Counted from the stretch's first letter, positions 7,602-16,203 are shown. The stretch is DNA of 49,510 bases from an uncultured Parabacteroides sp. (GCA_937894065.1 CALCST010000024.1:1-49510), one strand, 5' to 3'. A program made the numbers and translations. Notes: generated from the letters alone by a model not told the origin.

Positions 7602-9947
7602 TCAAGCTTTCTTTCTTGTCACTCTTTTCTTAGCTGCAGGTTTAGCTGCAGATTCCTCGATAATTTTCTTGCATTCATCCAATGATAATTCTGCAGGATT
7701 TTCTACCGTTTTAGGAATCTTATAGTTTGCACCTTTGTAAGCAATATAAGGGCCGAATCTTCCTTTCAGAATTTCCAATTCAGGTTCTTCTTCAAACTTT
7801 TTCAGGAAACGCTGCTCGTCGCTCTGGCGTTTCTGTTCTATAAGTTCTATTGCTTCTTCTAAAGTGATTGTCAGCGGATCCAATGTTTTTGGAATAGAAA
7901 CAAATTTTCCGTCATGACGGATGAACGGACCGAAACGGCCGATTGCTGCAACAATCACTTTATCCTCAAATTCACCCAAAGTTCTTGGCAGGTCAAATAA
8001 CTTCAAAGCTTCCTCAAGAGTTATAGTCTCGATAGACTGGCCTTTGCGCAGAGTTGCAAACTGAGGCTTTTCTGCGTTTTTATCATCCGGATTTGACTGT
8101 CCGATTTGAACAACAGGGCCGTATCTGCCGATTTTAACGAAAACAGGACGTCCGCTTTTAGGGTCGTTGCCAAGACAACGTTCGCCTACTTTATGTTCAG
8201 TGCGAATAGCTATAGCCTTTTCTACAATAGGATGAAACATCTTGTAGAAATGGTCAATGGCATCAGTCCAAACCATTTCGCCTTCAGCAACGGCATCAAA
8301 TTCCTTTTCAACACTGGCTGTGAAGTTATAGTCCATCACATCCGGGAAATATTCCATAAGGAAGTCGTTAACGACAATACCGATATCTGTAGGCTGCAAT
8401 TTGTTTTTGTCAGCTCCGACTGTTTCAGTCTTTGTAGTTTCTTTGATATCGTTTTTCGAAAGAGTTATAACTGTAAAATTCCTTTCAGAACCTTCACAAT
8501 CACTCTTTACAACATATTCTCTGTTCTGGATAGTCTGGATAGTCGGTGCGTATGTTGACGGACGACCAATTCCAAGCTCTTCCATTCTGCGAACAAGACT
8601 TGCTTCCGTATATCGTGGAGGACGTTGCGTGAAACGCTCTGTTGCCGTTATTTGTTTTAATGACAAAGATTCATTAACTGAAACCTGAGGCAACAGTCCG
8701 TTTTCCTGTTCTTTTTCTGTTTCATCATCCGAACTTTCACGATAAACCTGAAGGAAACCATCGAAAACGACAACTTCTCCGGTAGCTATGAATTTTTCTG
8801 TCTGGCCGCCGATTTCAATCGAGATAGTTGTACGTTCCAGTTCCGCATCAGCCATCTGGCAGGCAATAGTGCGCTTACGTATCAAATCGTAAAGCTTTTT
8901 CTCTTGAGCCGTACCATTTATTTCACTATTACTTATATATGTAGGTCTGATAGCTTCGTGAGCTTCCTGGGCACCCTTGCTTTTAGTATGATACTGGCGG
9001 AATTTATAATATTTTTCTCCATAAGTATCCAATATACATTCCTTAGAAGTACCAAGAGCCAGGTCACTCAGGTTAACTGAGTCAGTACGCATATATGTAA
9101 TCAAACCGGATTCATACAAACGCTGGGCAATCATCATTGTCTGAGAAACAGAATATCCCAACTTTCGAGCTGCTTCCTGTTGCAATGTTGATGTTGTAAA
9201 AGGTGGAGCAGGGGATTTTTTTACCGGTTTTTTAGTTATATCGTTAATTGCGAAAGATGCATTTTTGCAAGCTTCAAGGAAAGAAACAACTTCTTCTTTT
9301 GTTTTGAAACGCTTGTTAAGCTCTGCTTTTAGGATTGTTGTTCCGTCGGGCAATACAAATTGAGCAATAACACGGTATGCAGCTTCAGCTACAAATTCGT
9401 TTATTTCTCTTTCGCGTTCTACAATTAGCCTGACCGCAACAGACTGGACACGTCCTGCTGATAGAGCCGGTTTTACTTTCTTCCACAAAACTGGTGAAAG
9501 CTGGAAACCTACGATTCGGTCCAATACTCTTCGAGCCTGCTGCGCATTGACTAAATCCATGTTGATGGAGCGTGGTGTTTCAATAGCATGTAGAATGGCT
9601 GTTTTTGTAATTTCATGGAACACTATACGCTGAGTGTTTTCAGGCTGCAAGTCCAAAACCTCATACAAATGCCATGATATGGCTTCTCCCTCGCGGTCCT
9701 CATCGGATGCAAGCCAAACCATCTCTGCATTTTTAGCTTCGGCTTTCAGTTCTGCAACCAGCTTTCTTTTGTCTGCCGGTATAACATATTTCGGAGCGTA
9801 GTTATGTTCGATGTCAATACTAAATTCTTTTTCTTTCAAATCGCGGATATGCCCGTAGCTTGACATTACTTTGTAGTCTTTACCCAAGAACTTTTCAATT
9901 GTCTTAGCTTTAGCGGGTGACTCCACTATGACTAGATTTTTTTGCAT
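7602..9947 (-). CDS. topA: DNA topoisomerase I (type IA)
   Basis: A 781-residue type IA topoisomerase that relaxes negative supercoils. The N-terminal Toprim domain has VIVESPAKAKT (Glu9) and the DEDREGE acidic triad (82-88). The strand-cleaving tyrosine is Tyr285 in GLITYMRTDS. The C-terminal third lacks the Cys4 zinc ribbons of E. coli TopA. Instead it has three topoisomerase C-terminal repeats (KIGRYGPVVQIG, RFGPFIRHDGKF, KGRFGPYIAYKG), then a lysine-rich tail (AAKKRVTRKKA) that should bind DNA. Length and layout are normal for Bacteroidetes. It is transcribed alone, away from the tRNA-Cys gene. Confidence 0.96.
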   Translation of the reverse strand: MQKNLVIVESPAKAKTIEKFLGKDYKVMSSYGHIRDLKEKEFSIDIEHNYAPKYVIPADKRKLVAELKAEAKNAEMVWLASDEDREGEAISWHLYEVLDLQPENTQRIVFHEITKTAILHAIETPRSINMDLVNAQQARRVLDRIVGFQLSPVLWKKVKPALSAGRVQSVAVRLIVEREREINEFVAEAAYRVIAQFVLPDGTTILKAELNKRFKTKEEVVSFLEACKNASFAINDITKKPVKKSPAPPFTTSTLQQEAARKLGYSVSQTMMIAQRLYESGLITYMRTDSVNLSDLALGTSKECILDTYGEKYYKFRQYHTKSKGAQEAHEAIRPTYISNSEINGTAQEKKLYDLIRKRTIACQMADAELERTTISIEIGGQTEKFIATGEVVVFDGFLQVYRESSDDETEKEQENGLLPQVSVNESLSLKQITATERFTQRPPRYTEASLVRRMEELGIGRPSTYAPTIQTIQNREYVVKSDCEGSERNFTVITLSKNDIKETTKTETVGADKNKLQPTDIGIVVNDFLMEYFPDVMDYNFTASVEKEFDAVAEGEMVWTDAIDHFYKMFHPIVEKAIAIRTEHKVGERCLGNDPKSGRPVFVKIGRYGPVVQIGQSNPDDKNAEKPQFATLRKGQSIETITLEEALKLFDLPRTLGEFEDKVIVAAIGRFGPFIRHDGKFVSIPKTLDPLTITLEEAIELIEQKRQSDEQRFLKKFEEEPELEILKGRFGPYIAYKGANYKIPKTVENPAELSLDECKKIIEESAAKPAAKKRVTRKKA

Positions 9948-9980
9948 ATCTTTTGTTTATCTCCGTTTAGAAATCGTGTG

Positions 9981-9988
9981 CAAACTTA
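9981..9988 (-). promoter_or_regulatory. Possible -7 box for topA
   Basis: On the minus strand this reads TAAGTTTG, matching TAnnTTTG, about 33 bases upstream of the topA start. No clear -33 TTTG is found at the right distance. Confidence 0.4.
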
Positions 9989-10113
9989 CATAAAAATCAT
10001 TTATTCGTATATATTTTCTCAACATTATATTGTTTTATAATCAATTGTTGTGTTTGTTTTGTCAAAGAAAAAGTAGTTCGTGAAAATTTTTTTTGCAAAA
10101 AAACGAAGAAATA

Positions 10114-10145
10114 TTTGCATGATTAAAAAATTATGTCTTACTTTG
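10114..10145 (+). promoter_or_regulatory. Promoter of tRNA-Cys
   Basis: TTTG (10114-10117), a 20-base spacer and TTACTTTG (10138-10145) fit the Bacteroides sigma consensus with one mismatch. Transcription would start about 30 bases before the tRNA. Confidence 0.7.
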
Positions 10146-10182
10146 CACTCGCAAAACAGAAACAACGAGTTCTTAAATTAAT

Positions 10183-10254
10183 GGTTCCTTGGATGAGTGG
10201 CTTAGTCAGTGGTCTGCAAAACCATGTACGGCGGTTCGAATCCGCCAGGAACCT
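10183..10254 (+). tRNA. tRNA-Cys (GCA)
   Basis: A full cloverleaf can be drawn. The acceptor stem is GGTTCCT with AGGAACC. The D-stem is a short GAT/GTC. The anticodon stem is GTGGT/ACCAT around the loop CTGCAAA, giving anticodon GCA. The T-arm is GGCGG-TTCGAAT-CCGCC. The discriminator base is T and CCA is not encoded. A promoter precedes it and a terminator follows within a few bases, so it is a single-gene transcript. Confidence 0.95.
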
Positions 10255-10256
10255 CA

Positions 10257-10290
10257 AAATCCTGATAGCTTAGCTGTCAGGATTTTTTGT
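10257..10290 (+). terminator. Intrinsic terminator after tRNA-Cys
   Basis: AATCCTGATAGC pairs with GCTGTCAGGATT around a TTA loop, with one G-T pair, followed by six T. Confidence 0.9.
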
Positions 10291-10323
10291 TTATATACTA
10301 TTCTGTTCCATAGATGTCCTAGG

Positions 10324-10354
10324 TTTGCCAAATTGAATATAAGGCTTATCTTTG
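10324..10354 (+). promoter_or_regulatory. Promoter of gmd
   Basis: A perfect match to the Bacteroides consensus: TTTG (10324-10327), 19 bases, TATCTTTG (10347-10354). The 5' leader would be about 90 bases. It holds an inverted repeat around 10395-10415 (CATTGG/CCAATG) that might form a small hairpin. Confidence 0.8.
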
Positions 10355-10450
10355 TAGGGTTAGTGCATAATTATTTTTTACTTCCAGTTTTCATTGGTGG
10401 ACTTGCCAATGTTTGTAATGGAGTGTTTACATACTAAAAATATTTTTGTT

Positions 10451-11530
10451 ATGTCAAAAGTGGCTTTAATTACAGGAATTACAGGGCAGGATGGTTCTTT
10501 TCTTGCTGAGTTTCTAATCGAAAAAGGATACGAAGTCCATGGAATAATGCGCCGTTCTTCATCATTCAATACTGGTCGTATTGAACATTTATATTTGGAT
10601 GAATGGGTTCGTGATATGAAGAACAAGCGACTTGTTAATCTCCATTGGGGGGATATGACCGATTCCAGTTCCTTAGTTCGAATAATACGACAGGTAAAAC
10701 CTGATGAAATATATAATTTAGCTGCACAAAGTCATGTGAAGGTATCTTTTGATGTGCCAGAATATACAGCAGAAGCAGATGCAATAGGCACATTAAGATT
10801 GCTTGAAGCTGTGCGTCTTCTTGGTTATGAGAATAAAACAAAAATATATCAGGCTTCCACATCTGAACTTTTCGGTTTAGTTCAGGAAGTTCCTCAGAAA
10901 GAAACTACACCATTCTATCCTCGTTCTCCATATGGAGTTGCCAAACAGTACGGATTTTGGATAACTAAGAATTATCGCGAAAGTTATGGTATGTTTGCAG
11001 TAAATGGTATATTGTTTAATCATGAATCTGAACGAAGAGGTGAAACTTTCGTAACTAGAAAAATCACTCTAGCTGCTGCACGTATAGCACAGGGACATCA
11101 GGATAAGCTGTATTTGGGAAATCTAAATGCTTTGCGTGACTGGGGATATGCGAAAGATTATGTTGAATGTATGTGGCTTATGCTTCAGCATCCAACTCCT
11201 GAGGATTTTGTTATAGCTACCGGAGAATATCATACAGTTCGTGAATTCTGTACTTTAGCATTTAAGGAAGTCGGAATAGAACTGACTTGGGTAGGAGAAG
11301 ATGTAGAAGAAAAAGGTATAGACAAATCTTCTGGAAAAGTACTGGTTGAGGTTGATCCGAAATATTTCCGCCCGGCTGAAGTTGAACAATTATTGGGCGA
11401 CCCGACTAAAGCTAAAACTCTTTTAGGATGGAATCCGCGAAAGACTTCTTTCGAAGAGTTAGTTAAGATAATGGTTTCACATGATATGAAATTTGTGAAA
11501 AAATTATATCTGAAATCACAGCTGGATTAA
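10451..11530 (+). CDS. gmd: GDP-mannose 4,6-dehydratase
   Basis: A 359-residue protein from the ATG at 10451; an upstream in-frame TTG at 10394 would add 19 non-conserved residues and was not used. Gmd converts GDP-D-mannose to GDP-4-keto-6-deoxymannose, the first step towards GDP-L-fucose. It is an extended short-chain dehydrogenase with the NADP-binding GITGQDG (9-15). The catalytic set is Thr137, Glu139 (STSELFG), Tyr161 and Lys165 (YGVAK), in the same spacing as E. coli Thr132/Glu134/Tyr156/Lys160. The substrate segment NHESERRGETFVTRK is intact. It is followed by fcl and a GDP-mannose synthase gene, so the pathway is complete here from mannose-1-phosphate. Confidence 0.96.
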   Translation: MSKVALITGITGQDGSFLAEFLIEKGYEVHGIMRRSSSFNTGRIEHLYLDEWVRDMKNKRLVNLHWGDMTDSSSLVRIIRQVKPDEIYNLAAQSHVKVSFDVPEYTAEADAIGTLRLLEAVRLLGYENKTKIYQASTSELFGLVQEVPQKETTPFYPRSPYGVAKQYGFWITKNYRESYGMFAVNGILFNHESERRGETFVTRKITLAAARIAQGHQDKLYLGNLNALRDWGYAKDYVECMWLMLQHPTPEDFVIATGEYHTVREFCTLAFKEVGIELTWVGEDVEEKGIDKSSGKVLVEVDPKYFRPAEVEQLLGDPTKAKTLLGWNPRKTSFEELVKIMVSHDMKFVKKLYLKSQLD

Positions 11531-11534
11531 TATA

Positions 11535-11668
11535 GGAACTTAAGCTTAGCAAGCTTAACTTTCAGATAACAAGTTGACAAGAAGACAAGTTGACAAGTGT
11601 TTTTACCTTGCCAACTTGTCCTTGAAGTCTTGTTAACTTTTAAGTTGAGCAACATGCGAAACTTAAAT
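11535..11668. repeat. Dispersed palindromic repeat, copy 4 (full length)
   Basis: This is the most complete copy, and the tail is present at both ends in opposite orientation. The left arm reads AACTTAAGCTTAGCAAGC, then two ACAAGTTGACAAG cores (11569-11581 and 11585-11597). The right arm has CTTGCCAACTTGT (11607-11619), CTTGTTAACTT and the tail AAGTTGAGCAACATGCGAAAC. The whole element is one imperfect palindrome of about 130 bases. It fills the gmd-fcl gap and ends about 15 bases before the fcl start. Confidence 0.85.
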
Positions 11669-11682
11669 ATGGGTATATAAAT

Positions 11683-12783
11683 ATGGATAAGAACTCAAAA
11701 ATATATGTAGCCGGTCATCGTGGTCTGGTTGGTTCTGCAATTTGGAATAATCTTAAACAAAAAGGTTATACCAATCTTGTGGGCCGTTCTCATAAAGAAA
11801 TGGATTTGTTGGATCCTTTTGCTGTCAGAAGTTTTTTTGATGAAGAAAAACCTGAATATGTAATCCTTGCTGCTGCTCATGTCGGTGGAATTATGGCAAA
11901 CAATTTATATCGTGCAGATTTTATCTATCAGAATTTACAGATACAGCAAAATGTTATTGGTGAAAGTTTCCGTCATAATGTAAAGAAATTGGTTTTTCTA
12001 GGTAGTACATGTATTTATCCTAGAGATGCCGAACAACCAATGAAGGAAGATGCATTGTTGACATCTGCATTGGAATATACCAATGAACCATATGCTATAG
12101 CAAAAATTGCAGGATTGAAAATGTGTGAAAGCTTTAATCTACAGTATGGTACCAATTATATTGCAGTTATGCCTACAAATCTCTATGGTCCAAATGATAA
12201 TTTTCATTTGGAGAATAGTCACGTCCTTCCGGCAATGGTAAGAAAAATTCATCTGGCGAAATGCCTGAACCAGCAGGATTGGCAGTCTGTACGTTTGGAT
12301 TTGAATAAGCGTCCGGTTGAAGGAGTTGATGGTTCGGCTGATGAGGCAAAAATAATCTCCGTATTGAATAAATTCGGTATTTATTCAGACCGTGTTGAAT
12401 TATGGGGAACAGGGAAACCTCTTCGTGAGTTTTTATGGAGCGAAGAAATGGCAGATGCTACTGTGTTTGTTATGGAGAATATAAATTTCAAGGATACATA
12501 TTCAAAAGAAGACAAGGCGATAAGAAATTGTCATATTAATATTGGCACAGGAAAAGAAATAAGTATCTTTGATTTGGCTCATTTGATACAGCAGACCGTA
12601 GGTTTCAATGGTTCCATAGTATTTGACGATACAAAACCGGATGGAACTATGCGAAAACTTACGGATGTATCAAAACTTCACAACCTTGGATGGCACCATA
12701 CTATTGAGGTTGAGGAAGGTGTCGGTAAAATATATAAATGGTATATTGAGGATTTGACAAAGAATATTCATGCCAACTTTTAG
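11683..12783 (+). CDS. fcl: GDP-L-fucose synthase
   Basis: A 366-residue GDP-4-keto-6-deoxymannose 3,5-epimerase/4-reductase, which makes GDP-L-fucose from the Gmd product with NADPH. The Rossmann motif is GHRGLVG (11-17). The catalytic residues are Ser108 (GSTCIYP), Tyr137 and Lys141 (PYAIAK), one residue off E. coli Ser107/Tyr136/Lys140. It is about 45 residues longer than the E. coli enzyme because of an insertion near residues 196-240, before the WGTGKPLREFLW substrate loop. A repeat element separates it from gmd. Confidence 0.95.
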   Translation: MDKNSKIYVAGHRGLVGSAIWNNLKQKGYTNLVGRSHKEMDLLDPFAVRSFFDEEKPEYVILAAAHVGGIMANNLYRADFIYQNLQIQQNVIGESFRHNVKKLVFLGSTCIYPRDAEQPMKEDALLTSALEYTNEPYAIAKIAGLKMCESFNLQYGTNYIAVMPTNLYGPNDNFHLENSHVLPAMVRKIHLAKCLNQQDWQSVRLDLNKRPVEGVDGSADEAKIISVLNKFGIYSDRVELWGTGKPLREFLWSEEMADATVFVMENINFKDTYSKEDKAIRNCHINIGTGKEISIFDLAHLIQQTVGFNGSIVFDDTKPDGTMRKLTDVSKLHNLGWHHTIEVEEGVGKIYKWYIEDLTKNIHANF

Positions 12784-12789
12784 ATAATA

Positions 12790-12880
12790 AATTGCAAAGT
12801 TACAGGTGTTTTGTGATCTTGTTGACTAGTCTCTGAAGCCTTGTTAACTTTTAAATTGAGAAATTGCTAAACTTAAATAA
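12790..12880 (+). repeat. Dispersed palindromic repeat, copy 5 (degenerate)
   Basis: The left half has decayed. The right half still shows CTTGTTGACTAGTCTCTGAAG, then CCTTGTTAACTTTTAA and a tail AAATTGAGAAATTGCTAAAC. It sits just before the guanylyltransferase start, as copies 2 and 4 sit before their genes. Confidence 0.65.
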
Positions 12881-12892
12881 AAGAAATTATAT

Positions 12893-13951
12893 ATGGCAGC
12901 ATATTGTATTATAATGGCGGGAGGAATAGGCTCGCGTTTCTGGCCTTTGAGCAGAGAAGAAAAACCTAAGCAGTTCGTTGATGCGATGGGAGTAGGCCGT
13001 ACTTTTATACAGTTGACTTATGACCGTTTCTCTGAATTTATTCCAAAAGAAAATTTCTTTGTTCTTACAGGAGAGGTCTATAAAAGTCTTGTTCTTGAGC
13101 AATTGCCGGACTTGACTCCTGAGCAGGTTTTGACAGAACCATGCCGTAGGAACACTGCGCCTTGTATAGCATATGCCATGTACAAACTTCGTCAGATTGA
13201 CCCTGATGCTGTGGCTATTGTAACCCCTTCTGACCATTATATATCAAACACTGTGCGTTTTGCTGAAATAATGAAAGAAGGTATAGATTTTGCAGGTAAG
13301 AATCATTCTTTATTAACAATAGGTATTACCCCAACATATCCTGCAACTGGTTATGGCTATATACAGACAAGCCGTGAATCTGGCAGTAGTATTACCAGAG
13401 TGTTGAGATTTAAGGAAAAACCTAATATTAATGTTGCAACCCAATATCTTGCTGACGGCAGTTATTATTGGAATTCCGGAATGTTTATATGGTCTGTCCG
13501 TTCCATAATACAGTCGTTTGAGGTGTACTTGCCGGAAATATCATCTTTGTTTGATTCTATTTCCTCAAGTTATGGAACTTCGGAAGAGCAGGAAAAGGTT
13601 AATTCAGCATTTGTGAATTCTCCATCTATATCTATAGATTATGGAATAATGGAAAAATCCTCACAAGTATATGTACGTTGTGTTGCAGATTTGGGTTGGA
13701 GTGATGTTGGCTCTTGGGGTGCTTTGTATTCTCTGTTAGAAAAAGATGAAGATAACAATGCAGTTTCTGGAACCTCTCCGAATCTTTATCACTCCGGAAG
13801 CAACCTGGTGAAAGAGACAAATCCCAATAAAAAGGTAATTATCGACGGACTTTCCGGTTTTATGATAGCTGATACGGAAGATGTTCTTATGATTTGTCCG
13901 TTAGGCAATGAAGATCATATCAAGGAATTGATACAGAAGTCTAATTCATAA
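12893..13951 (+). CDS. manC: Mannose-1-phosphate guanylyltransferase
   Basis: A 352-residue nucleotidyltransferase that makes GDP-mannose from GTP and mannose-1-phosphate. The family signature is seen at residues 10-28: GGIGSRFWPLSR followed by KPKQF. Also present are EPCRRNTAPC near residue 82, TPSDHYI, FKEKPN, and WNSGMFIW around residue 205. The protein stops where the C-terminal phosphomannose-isomerase domain of long ManC/AlgA enzymes would begin, so it is the single-function form and PMI must be elsewhere. It completes the set with gmd and fcl. A perfect hairpin terminator follows. Confidence 0.93.
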   Translation: MAAYCIIMAGGIGSRFWPLSREEKPKQFVDAMGVGRTFIQLTYDRFSEFIPKENFFVLTGEVYKSLVLEQLPDLTPEQVLTEPCRRNTAPCIAYAMYKLRQIDPDAVAIVTPSDHYISNTVRFAEIMKEGIDFAGKNHSLLTIGITPTYPATGYGYIQTSRESGSSITRVLRFKEKPNINVATQYLADGSYYWNSGMFIWSVRSIIQSFEVYLPEISSLFDSISSSYGTSEEQEKVNSAFVNSPSISIDYGIMEKSSQVYVRCVADLGWSDVGSWGALYSLLEKDEDNNAVSGTSPNLYHSGSNLVKETNPNKKVIIDGLSGFMIADTEDVLMICPLGNEDHIKELIQKSNS

Positions 13952-13964
13952 TAATTTTTATCTG

Positions 13965-14005
13965 AAGCCTAGTCAACTTTAAAGTTTCACAAGTTGACTA
14001 GGCTT
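13965..14005. terminator. Bidirectional terminator (repeat family copy 6)
   Basis: A perfect 15-base stem, AAGCCTAGTCAACTT with AAGTTGACTAGGCTT, surrounds an 11-base loop, with T-rich flanks on both strands. It separates convergent manC and the GH26 gene. The CTAGTCAACTT arm and the preceding TCTGAAG link it to the dispersed repeat family. Confidence 0.85.
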
Positions 14006-14011
14006 TATTGT

Positions 14012-15013
14012 TTATTTCAGATTTTTGACACCTTCGTAATTGTAAACTTCCTTTATTTTTTCAGGACTGTTTGCATCCAACAAGAATCCAGCCCAACACA
14101 TAAACCAGCACCATCCTGGTTGTTCTTTCAAAACTTCAACAGGAGGAAGCGGGCCACATTCTCCAATAGCAATAGGTTTGCCTTGAGCCATATTTTTAAG
14201 TTGTTCGTATTCAGACTTAGGATATTTTCCACTATATACATCTGTTGCAAGAATATCTACAACATCCAATCCCGGGAAAAATTCTTCATACTCACCAATA
14301 TCAGAACTTCTTACTTCATTGGCATTCCAAACCCAAATCAGATTGTTTAGCTTATGATGGTTTGTAAAATAGTCGTACATGTTTCTGTATAGTTGCTTGT
14401 ATCCTTTCTCTCCTTTTTTCCCGCCCCACCAGAACCATTCACCGTTCATTTCATGATAAGGTCTCCAAATAACAGGAATATTATTGTTCTGAAGTATTTT
14501 CAAATATCCGGCAACAACATCAAGCTGAGAAAGCCATTTTTTGTAGATTTCTGTACCCGGTGTTACCAAATCATTCCATTCATCCTGGGTCAATTCATTC
14601 TGAATACTCTCTTTCCATCCGTTTGGCTCGTTATCTATAGGTCTGACAGCATGCCACATAAGAGTTATAATATGACCTTCTTTATGTTTTTTGATAGCCT
14701 CTTTTATAATACTGTCTCTGTAAATAATACCATCTTTGTCATCATAAGTAAATCCGAAATCCTGTCCCCAAACGAAGGCTTTCTTTCCTGTTACGGAATA
14801 TACTTCATCTGAATACTGAGAAAAGGTTCCGGGATAATTATGCTGACCGGATAAGATAACCTTTTTACTACTTTCCTGTAAAAATGAGTAAAGTTCTTGA
14901 GCCTCTTTTGTAGCATTTTTGTTGTTGAGTTTTATGTAACTGCTATTGTTTGAGTTACAAGCTACAAATAATAAAATAAAAAATACGCACCACACACTTA
15001 ATTTTGTTTTCAT
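14012..15013 (-). CDS. GH26 beta-mannanase-like lipoprotein
   Basis: A 333-residue secreted lipoprotein: hydrophobic leader and lipobox LFVAC with Cys19. The catalytic domain is glycoside hydrolase family 26. RPYHEMNGEWFWW carries the acid/base Glu188, and AIGECG carries the nucleophile Glu285; WHAVRP (120-125) is also typical. GH26 members mainly cut beta-1,4-mannan, and some cut other beta-glucans. There is no SusCD system or other mannan-degrading gene nearby; the gene stands between GDP-mannose synthesis genes and a CvfB-like gene. It may therefore trim a surface polymer of the cell rather than dietary mannan, which is inference only. Confidence 0.88.
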   Translation of the reverse strand: MKTKLSVWCVFFILLFVACNSNNSSYIKLNNKNATKEAQELYSFLQESSKKVILSGQHNYPGTFSQYSDEVYSVTGKKAFVWGQDFGFTYDDKDGIIYRDSIIKEAIKKHKEGHIITLMWHAVRPIDNEPNGWKESIQNELTQDEWNDLVTPGTEIYKKWLSQLDVVAGYLKILQNNNIPVIWRPYHEMNGEWFWWGGKKGEKGYKQLYRNMYDYFTNHHKLNNLIWVWNANEVRSSDIGEYEEFFPGLDVVDILATDVYSGKYPKSEYEQLKNMAQGKPIAIGECGPLPPVEVLKEQPGWCWFMCWAGFLLDANSPEKIKEVYNYEGVKNLK

Positions 15014-15109
15014 AATTTATTAGTTTAAATTTAACAGTAAATCCTTTTCAGGTTAGATTTGATTTATAATAAAGTAAATCAAGTAGTTCAAGATAAAAGT
15101 TAATAAGGC

Positions 15110-15290
15110 TTCAGAAACAAGTTGACAAGGCAAATAAGCTTCAACTCATATATTTTCAGGAACATATTCTTAACTCAGCAACTTTACACTCATATTTCCA
15201 TATTGGGTTTGATTTTTACATCAACCAGAGTTTGCTGAGAAATGGAGTTACTATTAATCCTGTTTCTGAAACCTTGTCAACTTGTTTTCT
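15110..15290. repeat. Dispersed palindromic repeat, copy 7 (long form)
   Basis: GAAACAAGTTGACAAGG at the left end pairs with CCTTGTCAACTTGTTTTC at the right end, about 140 bases apart. An inner pair CTCAGCAA (near 15174) and TTGCTGAG (near 15231) lies between them. It has the shape of a small element with terminal inverted repeats and takes up most of the 15014-15304 gap. No ORF lies inside. Confidence 0.7.
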
Positions 15291-15304
15291 TAAATTGTTA
15301 TTTT

Positions 15305-16156
15305 CTAAATCAGAGTATCCTTATTCTCTATAATTCTTATACCATCTTTCTCTATTGCAATAATATGTTGTTTATATAGAGAACCAATAGCTTGTTTGAA
15401 AGCTTTCTTACTGCACCTGAACAGTGAGTATATCAATTCCGGATCACTCTTGTCGTGAACAGGCAAATATCCGTTTTTTACCTGAAGAGCATCCAGTATT
15501 ACTTTTGCAATACCTTCAACTTTCTGATATCCGAGAGGCGTCAGGCTTACATCAATCTTGTCATCATCACGAACCTCTTTCACATAACCTTTTATATGGT
15601 CACCTTTTTCAAGGCGATGGAATACTTCACTGTGATATACCATTCCCCAATGAGAATTGTTGACAATAACTTTATATCCAATTTCTGTGTCGTCAGCAAC
15701 AATCAGATCAACTTCCTGATTATGTTCATAATTAGGAGGCGTGTTGTTGAGGAATTTTTCAATGCGTGCAGAAGCCATAATTCTTCCTGTAACATGGTCC
15801 AGCCTTACGTACACCAAATACCATTTGCCTTCCTTCATCGGCATTTTCTGTTCTTTGAAAGGAACCAGCAAATCTTTCATCAGCCCCCAATCCAGGAATG
15901 CACCTGTTTTGTTGACAGACTTTACTTCCATAAACTGAAACTCTCCAACAACAGCTTTGGGATGGAGTGTTGTAGCAATGAGACGTCCTTCATTATCATG
16001 ATAGATAAATACCTCCAGTTCGTCACCAGGTTTTAATCCTTCAGGAACATATCGTGTAGGCAATAATATTTCCTTTCCCTTACCCCCATCAAGGTAAGCG
16101 CCAAAATCTAGAATTTTAACGACTTTGAGATTGTTGTAGTTTCCTATGTTAAGCAT
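15305..16156 (-). CDS. CvfB/YitL-like S1 RNA-binding protein
   Basis: A 283-residue protein from the ATG at 16156; an in-frame TTG two codons upstream is possible. It matches the CvfB/YitL family (about 300 residues): successive S1-type beta-barrels and a C-terminal winged-helix segment (VHDKSDPELIYSLFRCSKKAFKQ region, about residues 230-270). Typical S1 turns are KILDFGAYLDGG near residue 13 and VNKTGAFLDWG near residue 82. CvfB proteins bind RNA and affect virulence-factor expression in staphylococci; the role in Bacteroidetes is unknown. Its promoter is within a few bases of the start (16174-16203). Confidence 0.88.
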   Translation of the reverse strand: MLNIGNYNNLKVVKILDFGAYLDGGKGKEILLPTRYVPEGLKPGDELEVFIYHDNEGRLIATTLHPKAVVGEFQFMEVKSVNKTGAFLDWGLMKDLLVPFKEQKMPMKEGKWYLVYVRLDHVTGRIMASARIEKFLNNTPPNYEHNQEVDLIVADDTEIGYKVIVNNSHWGMVYHSEVFHRLEKGDHIKGYVKEVRDDDKIDVSLTPLGYQKVEGIAKVILDALQVKNGYLPVHDKSDPELIYSLFRCSKKAFKQAIGSLYKQHIIAIEKDGIRIIENKDTLI

Positions 16157-16173
16157 ATCCAAAAATGTTTTTA

Positions 16174-16203
16174 CAAAAGTACGGAAAATATAATTTTTGC
16201 AAA
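16174..16203 (-). promoter_or_regulatory. Promoter of the CvfB-like gene
   Basis: On the minus strand TTTG (16203-16200), 18 bases, then TACTTTTG (16181-16174). The spacer is one base shorter than usual. The predicted transcription start is only about 10 bases before the start codon. Confidence 0.6.

Noticed and set aside
8106..8558. 150-codon plus-strand ORF inside topA
   Set aside because: It is the opposite-strand shadow of a well-conserved topoisomerase gene and has no independent support.
10394..10450. N-terminal extension of Gmd
   Set aside because: It uses a TTG start, and the normal Gmd N-terminus begins at the ATG at 10451, just before the nucleotide-binding motif.
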